Assembly: GCA_950097015.1 (NCBI GenBank)
Contig: CATNEN010000038.1
Location: 310,001 to 374,000, forward strand
Source of the DNA: Macrostomum hystrix
Lineage: Eukaryota > Platyhelminthes > Macrostomidae
Length of the DNA: 64,000 bases
Reading direction: 5' to 3'
The translations under genes and the position numbers were made by a program. The notes under the pieces are model-generated. The model ran no database searches, was not told the origin of the DNA, and saw only the letters and a list, made by a program, of their open reading frames with translations. Shown here piece after piece: positions 56,485 to 64,000 of this stretch (position 1 is its first letter; every line of letters starts with the position of its first letter).

Positions 56485-57490
56485 CAGTTGAGGAACTGAA
56501 AGGGATGTCAGTTGAGGAACTGAAAGGGATGTCAGTTGAGGAACTGAAAGGGATGTCAGTTGAGGAACTGAAAGGGATGTCAGTTGAGGATCTGAAAGGG
56601 ATGTCAGTTGAGGAACTGAAAGGGATGTCAGTTGAGGAACTGAAAGGGATGTCAGTTGAGGAACTGAAAGGGATGTCAGTTGAGGAACTGAAAGGGATGT
56701 CAGTCGAGGAACTGAAAGGGATGTCAGTTGAGGAACTGAAAGGGATGTCAGTCGAGGAACTGAAAGGGATGTCAGTCGAGGAACTGAAAGGGATGTCAGT
56801 TGAGGAACTGAAAGGGATGTCAGTCGAGGAACTGAAAGGGATGTCAGTTGAGGATCTGAAAGGGATATCAGTTGAGGAACTGAAAGGGATATCAGTTGAG
56901 GAACTGAAAGGGATGTCAGTTGAGGATCTGAAAGGGATATCAGTTGAGGATATGAAAGGGATGTCAGTTGAGGCACTGAAAGGGATATCAGCTATGGAAC
57001 TGAAAGGGATATCAGCTGAGGAACTGAAAGGGATGTCAGTTGAGGAACTGAAAGGGATGTCAGTCGAGGAACTGAAAGGGATGTCAGTTGAGGAACTGAA
57101 AGGGATGTCAGTCGAGGAACTGAAAGGGATGTCAGTTGAGGATCTGAAAGGGATATCAGTTGAGGAACTGAAAGGGATATCAGTTGAGGAACTGAAAGGG
57201 ATATCAGTTGAGGAACTGAAAGGGATGTCAGTTGAGGATCTGAAAGGGATATCAGTTGAGGATATGAAAGGGATGTCAGTTGAGGCACTGAAAGGGATAT
57301 CAGCTATGGAACTGAAAGGGATATCAGCTGAGGAACTGAAAGGGATGTCAGTTGAGGAACTGAAAGGGATGTCAGTTGAGGAACTGAAAGGGATATCAGC
57401 TGAGGAACTGAAAGGGATGTCAGTTGAGGAACTGAAAGGGATATCAGTTGAGGAACTGAAAGGGATATCAGTTGAGGAAATGAAGGAGTA
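56485..57490. repeat. 24-bp minisatellite with uninterrupted 8-residue-repeat frame
   Basis: Unit core GAACTGAAAGGGATGTCAGT, about 42 copies. Blocks of variants recur (for example the GATATGAAAGG and GCACTGAAAGG units near 56950 and 57250), showing a duplicated segment of about 300 bp. The plus frame 56505-57491 would encode SVEELKGM repeats, mostly with conservative changes. No domain, signal or flanking exon supports a gene. Confidence 0.9.
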
Positions 57491-57491
57491 G

Positions 57492-57745
57492 AGAGGATAA
57501 AACGAACCGTTAATAATGCTGCAAAAACGTTCTTTATCAGAGGCTGTCTATAGTTAGTTGTCAGTACGACTTAGCTTATAGACGCAACCTAAGCAGCTAC
57601 AAGGACAAAAAGAATATTAAAAATGCAAAATAGCAAACAGTTTTAAAGCAAAATGGACAAGATAAGACGGGGGGCGGCATTGCGATTGTTATAAATCTTT
57701 CGTTCACGTTGTGGCGAGCAAAGTTTCAGGTGCAAAAGAATCTCT
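57492..57745. other. spacer
   Basis: Nothing supported. Confidence 0.4.
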
Positions 57746-57747
57746 TC

Positions 57748-58075
57748 CAACAGGTACTGACAGATCTTCCTAACTGGTAGCACACCTGTTCTAACAGGTA
57801 CTGGCTAATCTACACAACTGGTAGCAAACCTGTTCTAACAGGTACTGGCTGATCTACACAACTGGTAGCACACCTGTTCTAACAGGTACTGGCTGATCTA
57901 CACAACTGGTAGCACACCTGTTCTAACAGGTACTGGCTGATCTACACAACTGGTAGCACACTTGTTCTAACAGGTACTGGCTGATCTACACAACTGGTAG
58001 CACACCTGTTCTAACAGGTACTGGCTGATCTACACAACTGGTAGCACACCTGTTCTGACAGGTACTGGCTGTTTT
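57748..58075. repeat. 44-bp minisatellite with internal dyad
   Basis: About 7 copies. Each unit contains CTGTTCTAACAGGTACTGGC and a CACAACTGGTAGCACAC part. CCTGTTCTAACAGG is a near-palindrome that could form a small hairpin in each unit. Confidence 0.93.
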
Positions 58076-58755
58076 CTTTGCTCGCCACTGTTGCACGCAA
58101 TTGATCGAACAAAATTACTTAAAAAAGAATGTTTAAATCCATGCACCACAGAAAACAAATGAATAAAGACAAGTCTGATGACGAAAATGGCTGAATCATC
58201 ACACAAAACTCGATAACAGTTAAGAGATGCGAATCATTTTGTAAATACTCGTAGCATAGCGATTTATGCATGACTGTGAAATAAAAAATCTAATAAAGAA
58301 TGGCAAACATTAACGATGTAGACTACTGCCAGATTGCATGCCTGAAATGAGTAGTCAGTAGTGTGAGTAAATATGAGACACCAGTTTGACAGAAACAAAG
58401 AGAAAACTAAAAAGCCAACACCAAGCGGGGTAGACTACTGCCACGAAACTAAAAATACAAGCATCAAAATACGGTTAGAATATGCGAGCGAAGAATGCAA
58501 ACTAATTTTTGAATTAGAATAAAAAAGCCACCAGAACCAAACAGCTGCAGAGATGATCGCTGAATATTATCAATAACTAACTCTATTTATAGGATTCTGG
58601 GCATTTTAGGAAAGACCAAGAGAAGGCGGACGCGGGTTGGGCTTAATCGGGCAATGAGTAGTTAAAAATCTTCAAAACCTGCAGTCAGAAAATCTATGCA
58701 GTCCTAGTTTCAAATGGCAGAGAGACAAAGCGAACACGGGACAATGAGCCCGAAG
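58076..58755. other. 3' flank of the TMEM263-like gene, unique AT-rich DNA
   Basis: No repeat or gene recognised. It would contain the 3' UTR of the minus-strand gene ending at 58756. Confidence 0.4.
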
Positions 58756-59790
58756 TCACTCCTTCTTTTTATCTTGCGCGCCGCCGCTTCTGCTAGAAGA
58801 AGCTCCTTCAGCGGCGGTGTTCGGGTCGGATCCGGCGGTGCCAACGAACCGACTCACCACTGGCAGGCGGCTGGCAACCGCTCCGGTGGCCGAGGCTCCG
58901 ATTGAAGCGCCCCACTTGACGGCGCCCCAGCCGTAGCTGGCGGTGCTGGCCGCAGCCGAGGCGACACCTCCGGCCAGGCGGCCGACAAGGCCCGGCTCAG
59001 AACTGCCCGGGTCAGTCGCTGCGGCTTCGGCGACGTCTGCGGGTGATTCAAAAGACCATGGTTACTGGCGAATGCAGCTAGAGTACCATTCTTAGAAATG
59101 TAACCAGAGTACAAAGACTGTATTTTCTGAGAAATGTATGATGTATCCAGAGTACAATGATGGTCCTATCTTAGAAATGTAAGCAGAGTATCAAGATTGT
59201 ACTTTCTTAGAAATGTAACCAGAGTACAAAGACTGTACTTTCTGATAAATGTATCCAGAGTACAAAGATTGTATTTTCTGAGAAATGTAACCATTGTACA
59301 AATATTGTACTTTCTTAGAAACGTAACCAGAGTACAAAGACTGTACTTTCTTAGAAATGTAACCAGAGTACAAAGACTGTACTTTCTGAGAAATTTATCC
59401 AGAGTACAAAGACGGTCCTGTCTTAGAAATGTAAGCAGAGTATCAAGATTGTACTTTCTTAGAAATGTAACTAGAGTACAAAGACTGTCCTGTCTTTTTA
59501 ATTAGACATTCTCAGATTGTCCAATTCTTAATACTAAAATACAATACAAAACTATATATAGCTTATCTGACAGCAAAGTCACACAATAAAAGTGTACTTG
59601 TAAGAAAAAGATTAATCCAACAAAAGCAATGCAAGTCCTGTCACACCAAACTAAGCAAAAAATAAAAGACAACGCTATCTGCATTACCTGATTGATACTG
59701 TTGGCTATCCTCCTGTGCTGGGGAATCTTTGCTCGCCTTGTTAAATTGATAACCGCTGCCAGAATCCTTCTTAATGTGTCTGTGATGCAT
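58756..59790 (-). CDS. TMEM263: TMEM263-like small membrane protein, 2 exons
   Basis: Exon 1 is 59790-59688 (34 codons plus one base) and exon 2 is 59036-58756. The GT-AG intron joins in phase 1 to give 127 aa. The N-terminus is polar (HHRHIKKDSGSGYQF). The middle is Gly/Ala/Ser-rich and hydrophobic (GLVGRLAGGVASAAAS, AVKWGASIGASATGAV, ASRLPVVSRFVG). The tail ends in a lysine cluster (QDKKKE). This order, the size (human TMEM263 is about 116 aa), the PG(L/M)-x-x-R-x-GG start of the hydrophobic part and the lysine-rich end match TMEM263/C12orf23. It is a conserved two-helix membrane protein linked to skeletal growth in vertebrates; its biochemical role is not established. CCAGTGGTGAGT in exon 2 contains a possible alternative donor. 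The intron carries a 36-bp minisatellite. Similarity was judged by eye; low complexity lowers certainty. Confidence 0.72.
59090..59500. repeat. 36-bp minisatellite in the TMEM263-like intron
   Basis: Core AACCAGAGTACAAAGACTGT within 36-bp units, about 11 degenerate copies, starting about 50 bp inside the intron from exon 2. Confidence 0.9.
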
Positions 59791-60952
59791 TCTAGCGACT
59801 GGCGTAGAAAAGCTCGCTCTCCTTTATAGAAAATTCAATTGTATTTGCCACAAATGGCGACAAGTCACAAAAACCAATAGAAACTCACGGAAAGATCTGA
59901 AAATAGAAGCGTGGGAGTCTTAGGTAACATAATTTAAAACCACGGGACAATGTACTGTGACAATGGTCAGTGAGGCATGTACAATGGGGAGGTGTGTGAT
60001 TGGATGGCTGGTCAGTGAGACATGCACACTGGGGAGGTGTGTGATTGGATGGCTGGTCAGTGAGGCATGTGCAATGGGGAGATGGGTGATTGGATGGCTG
60101 GTCAGTGAGGCATGAGTAGAGTCATCGAATGGGATTCTTAAAGGATTCTTGCAAAATGAAAATACAGAAAGCCTTTTAAGTACGGCCCCACTGCAATAGG
60201 GTATAAACCCTTAAGCGGCGAGATCATAGAAATTAATTTTATTGATCAAGAATAAAGTTTTTGAGTCATTAACAAAGCTAGGATAACACTGGTAATGCTG
60301 AACTAACTAAACTTAGAAAATATAAATTTATTCAAAGACATTGAAAAGGCGCAGAAAACTCACAGGAAACACCGACATGATTATTCGGACCTATTTTTCC
60401 GTTTTTGCTAACTTTACAACTGCTGAAAATACAATCGAATTGTCTCAATAAAGTATACTCTATTAAACCTAGATACTAGGGAAATAAGAAAGCTTTTGAA
60501 ATGATTGATAAGACCAGACTAAAACTAATTCCTAGGCTTAGAAACTGCGGTAATCTTATCTGTTAGTTTGCGAGCTCGGGTTACGCGTTATTTGGCGAAC
60601 AAATTTCTGCAGACTGGTCCTCTCGCACCTTAAAATGCACCTCGTACACAAAGGAAATTAACTGTTGTAGAATGATCAGGGCTGATTACCAAGCTAATAT
60701 TTGCTACAGAAAGTTGTTTCGTTCACACACAATACACAATTAACTGGCTTATGACTGAAATGGACTATTTCAACAGATGATTGTGACAGAGGAAAAAAGA
60801 AACGTCGATTCTAAGTCACCGATTTCACCACAATGAACCCGTGCCGGAATCACCGCGCTATCCACGTACCATTGACACTTTGAACACACACACAGACACA
60901 CGCACACAGATTCGAGTCAGCATCGATTATGTCAGAGTTGATTCAACGGGCT
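59791..60952. other. intergenic between the TMEM263-like and DAP1-like genes
   Basis: Holds three copies of a 46-bp repeat at about 59965-60120 (core GTGATTGGATGGCTGGTCAG). On the minus strand AATAAA near 60243-60238 could be a distant poly(A) signal for the DAP1-like gene. Otherwise AT-rich and empty. Confidence 0.5.
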
Positions 60953-63197
60953 TCACTTCCTGGGCTGGTGGATGTTGTGCGTGCTGGGCGCGTGCGACTT
61001 CTCATGCGTCGGCTGCGGCTTCTCGTGGTAGGCCTTGACAGCCTCCGGGGTGAAGGCCTTAACCTCCGAGACCACAGCGCCGGAGATAATCTGGCCCTGC
61101 GGGTTAAAAGATCAGCAATTCGAATATCGAATCTAGTATTAGCTACGAGGGACGATATTCAATCGTACTCGAAGTATCGAGTATTAACAGTAGACCATTT
61201 CCCAAGGAAATGTGTAGCCCAGCCACCACGGCACCTCGGAAGAGCGCACCGCATTTTTCGTTTTTCGTCGACAGATCTGTCTCTACCTGGCCTGTCTGAT
61301 CCGCATCCTCCTGCTTAGGGCTGGCATTGAACCGAACCCGGGGCCCTGGCCCTGTGGCACATGCAATCGGAACATCCGCACGTCCGAGGGCTCCATTCAC
61401 TGCGCAGGCTGTGACAAATGGTTTCACCATAAACCCTGCAGCGGACTCCGGAACCTCCTAAATTGGACGCCCAGTTACCGCTGCTCCTGCTGCGAATTCC
61501 TAGGGCACGCCCCACTTTGCGGCCGTCTCGCTCGCCCTCTGCTGCGCCTTTCTCCGCCCCGTCGCCTTCTGTCGTTTCTCCACTCATACCTATTTTTACC
61601 TCCGCCAATCATCCGTCATCCGTCATCCTCCTCGCTGTTTTGCATCCTCCAATTCAATGCCAATGGCCTGTCCAACAAATGCGAGAAACTCGCCCTTTTT
61701 CTCCGGGGCCATCAAATCGACCTCGCCGCCAACCAAGAAACCAAATTCAGGGCCAACAGCAAATTCCACATTGAAGGCTACGATATTGTTCGTCTTGACC
61801 GCGAAAGAAATAAGGGAGGTGGCCTCTGCTTCCTAATTCGCGAAGGTATCAGCTATCACTGCAACTCGTCCAGCTCCAGCAACGCGGAATGCCCTGCTGA
61901 GCTCCTCTCCATCTCCGTGGGGATTCCTCAATTACTGTCCCCCGTCTGGACATCGCTCTTGAGCAACACGAGTTGGGGCCTTCTGCAACGTGCCCAAAAT
62001 GCTGCGTTGCGGTCGATCACCAGATGCCACAGCTGCACGCAAATGGAGCACCTTCACAGCGAATGCTCTGTCCTGCCTCTCAAGGAGCACAGTGAGCTTA
62101 TCTCCGGTCAATTCTGGCTACAAAATTTGTTTCCTTAACATCCGAATCACTTGCTGCACATGGCGCCGGCTTCGCCTCGCAACATTCGCCAAGCATCGGC
62201 TACGATCTCCCCATCAGCCTCGTGCCTGATGACCTGCGCCAGCACCTCATCGTCATTCATTATACGTGCGTCCGTCATCACCTCGTCCTATCCTCGCCCA
62301 ATCCTGTCCTCGGCACTGCGTCGCCTGCCATCCATCCGTCGGAGCAAACCCTTAATCGCTGGCAACGTAGCACCCTCGCGCAGCTCCGGTCTGGCCACTG
62401 CCGTCTCCGAGCGAGCTAACAGCACAAGCTCGACCATAATTCCTCCGCCCTGTGCTCTGCCTGTGGTGAGGCGGATGAGTCCGTTCACCACCTCTTCGAC
62501 TTCCCGACGAGGCCTATGTCCTACACCATCCCCGATCTCTGGGCCAGTCCAACCGACGTCATCCTGTTCATTGAAGCGCTCTTCCCCGGTGCCGGGACTG
62601 GACGGGGCCCGCCTTACTAAGGGCTACCACATGATGCTGACCTCAGAAGGCTTCAAAAATAAGTTCATCGTTCATAAAAAAATCAGAAATTTTGATCTAC
62701 GAGTATATGGTGGACTTACACAAAAATCGGTTATTCGGTTTGGGGGCTGTCGTGAAGCAGGCAGCGGGTATTTGAAATACCCCCGGGTCGTTGCCCAGAT
62801 GTAAAATAGCGTTCTCTTTCTACTGTTAACATGTGTTTTAAATCCTCATTTAATTAATGCTGGTGGAACCCATTTAGCACCTGGATGAACTGAAGCTTTG
62901 GAGAATTAAGCGTCTTGCTAAAGGATACACATTTTTTACAGTGAATCAGGAATTGAACCTCCGACCTGTAATTTGTGAATCTGACGCACTAATTAATAGG
63001 CTAAAAGCCCATTTAAAAATATTTCACTTTCTTAAGTACCTGTATTGGCTGCTCAGCCACAGCGCCAGAGTTATACTCGGCCTCCTGCTGCTTCAATTCT
63101 TCAGCGGAAGGCTCGCCTGAGGCAGCAGCTGCAGACTTCTCGCTGTTGCTGGAGTTGCGACTGCGGTTGCCAGGCACACGCATATTGCCTACCTTGG
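60953..63197 (-). CDS. DAP: DAP1 (death-associated protein 1) family, last two exons; 5' exon outside the window
   Basis: Internal exon 63197-63040 (52 codons after a split codon) and last exon 61096-60953 (47 codons and stop), joined in phase 0 across a GT-AG intron. The internal exon begins KVGNMRVPG, matching the conserved GGMRI segment of DAP1. The last exon reads IISGAVVSE, then HEKPQPTHEKS and the end NIHQPRK, matching the highly conserved HQKP...HIQQPRK terminus of DAP1/DAPL1. DAP1 is a small proline-rich, mTOR-regulated suppressor of autophagy in mammals (known). The exon starts in the middle of a codon, so at least one coding exon lies upstream; none is visible in the AT-rich 63198-64000. 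The large intron hosts an antisense retrotransposon fragment. Confidence 0.85.
61217..62640 (+). mobile_element. non-LTR retrotransposon with 2A-like motif, PHD finger and endonuclease, RT deleted
   Basis: A plus-strand frame without ATG is open from about 61217 to 62138. It starts with a hydrophobic stretch, then LLLRAGIEPNPGP (about 61310-61347), a 2A-like motif. A PHD-type Cys/His finger follows (CGTCNR, HCAGCDKWFHHKPCSGL, CSCCEF; about 61354-61500). An apurinic-type endonuclease start comes next (LQFNANGLSNK, NQETKF, GGGLCFLIREG; 61650-61860). At about 61915 it jumps in frame to the protein's far C-terminal part (LQRAQNAALRSITRCHSC, LPLKEH), so the whole reverse transcriptase is missing. 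After a frameshift, LAQLRSGHCRLRAS, CSACGEADESVHHLFDFP and GPPY-stop (about 62619) form the usual end of such elements. It lies antisense in the DAP1-like intron. Confidence 0.87.
62840..63010 (-). repeat. SINE family B, with tRNA-like head
   Basis: On the minus strand an A-box-like TAGCCTATTAATTAGTGCG and B-box GGTTCAATTCC are followed by the body CCTTTAGCAAGACGCTTAAT and CAGTTCATCCAGGTGCTAAA. It matches the copy at 60-240. It is in the DAP1-like intron, about 30 bp from the splice donor. Confidence 0.7.
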
Positions 63198-64000
63198 CTG
63201 TTGGTTCAATTGGTCAGTTGAATATTATTTGTAAAAATTGCAAAAGTATTTCAAAGAAGCATAAAGAAGCAACACACAGTATACTAAAATTTACAAGTAA
63301 TTACATAACCTGCTACAGACAAAACTGGCTTATCTCCCTGACTTATCTTATGTGATTACTATACTATCTATTGCATGTTAGTAACTGGCTGTTAAATAAT
63401 TTGGTGGATGAAAAACCAATATGATTTCTTGTATTTGGCATGTCTATTAGGAGTAAGCTACCACTTGTCTAATTTTTTTTATTTTAGAACTTAAAAGATT
63501 AAAAGTTTTCACAAATTAGTAAAATGTGTACATAATATTTAATCAAATGAGTTTGACAGCAAGAGTAAAGTTGTTTACATGTGACAGTAAGATAAGATGA
63601 TAAGAAAGTAACATTTATGTCCTATTATTGCCCTCTGTGTCAATTGACAAATGTAATTCTAAAGTTTACATATGGTTTACATTTCTTAGAAATTTTTTAA
63701 AGTAAATTCCTGCCAAATAAGTTTTACTGTAGCCACACAATTCTTGCCTAACTATCTGCACTTTATTCCAGCAGTGCTTATTTCAGTACTTTGTATTTTC
63801 CATTGTGAATAAAGCTAGCAGAATTGTCTTTTTCAAAGATATGATCTTTATCATTCAGTTTTGAAACAATACAGCTTTTATGCAATATTGTGACTATATG
63901 CAAGATAGGATTCTGATACTAAATATCAAGAGTTTCTAACAAAAAATGATTTGGTTCTAAATTCACAATCATAACTAACCAATCAGAGTTTAGTCAGCTT
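63198..64000. other. AT-rich DNA, presumably DAP1-like intron
   Basis: By position this should be the intron leading to the missing 5' exon of the DAP1-like gene. No exon with the expected conserved N-terminal segment is visible, and no other feature is supported. Confidence 0.5.

Noticed and set aside
62890-63000. functional tRNA gene on the minus strand
   Set aside because: Followed by a SINE body shared with two other copies; arms do not pair well enough for a tRNA.

Overview
The window is nuclear DNA of a multicellular animal. Genes are split by GT-AG introns, several are metazoan-specific families, SINEs and eukaryotic transposons are present, and no bacterial operon is visible. The best guess is a spiralian, possibly a free-living flatworm of the Macrostomum type. 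The main pointer is a noggin-like gene with a basic insertion of about 56 residues inside the noggin domain, the hallmark described for planarian noggin-like (nlg) genes. The species assignment is inference and uncertain.

Layout. 1-8.8 kb: no gene recognised; SINEs and about eight private minisatellites. 8.8-12.03 kb (-): a complete five-exon ammonium transporter (458 aa) whose introns 3 and 4 are filled by minisatellites. 12.7-13.6 kb: a decayed Helitron Rep/helicase remnant. 14.7-15.3 kb: a short Merlin-type DNA transposon with an 8-bp target duplication. 15.5-32.9 kb (+): a complete six-exon WWOX gene (453 aa) spread over 17.4 kb. Its introns hold kilobases of tandem repeats, an RNase H-bearing non-LTR retrotransposon, a palindromic TTAA-flanked element and SINE fragments. 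34.6-35.4 kb (+): an intronless secreted PAN + C-type-lectin protein. 39.5-39.8 kb (+): a small secreted Cys-rich protein. 42.2-48.8 kb (-): two tandem paralogues (545 and 547 aa, four exons each, identical intron phases) of a secreted protein family I cannot name. 50.0-50.9 kb (+): the noggin-like gene, between a fold-back element and a broken Tc1/mariner transposon. 58.8-59.8 kb (-): a two-exon TMEM263-like small membrane protein. 61.0-63.2 kb (-): the last two exons of a DAP1-family gene, with a PHD/endonuclease non-LTR fragment in its intron; its 5' exon(s) lie beyond the window.

The dominant feature is about 30 different minisatellite arrays in 64 kb. Almost every long intron or intergenic gap has its own repeat, and many unit lengths lie at 20-23 bp. 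Many arrays create long open frames on both strands because the unit is a multiple of three; I do not call these genes. The genes do not form a pathway: a transporter, an oxidoreductase, secreted or defence-like proteins, a BMP antagonist and two small housekeeping-type proteins. All exon boundaries were inferred by eye from family similarity, splice-site dinucleotides and phase agreement. Repeat copy numbers are approximate.
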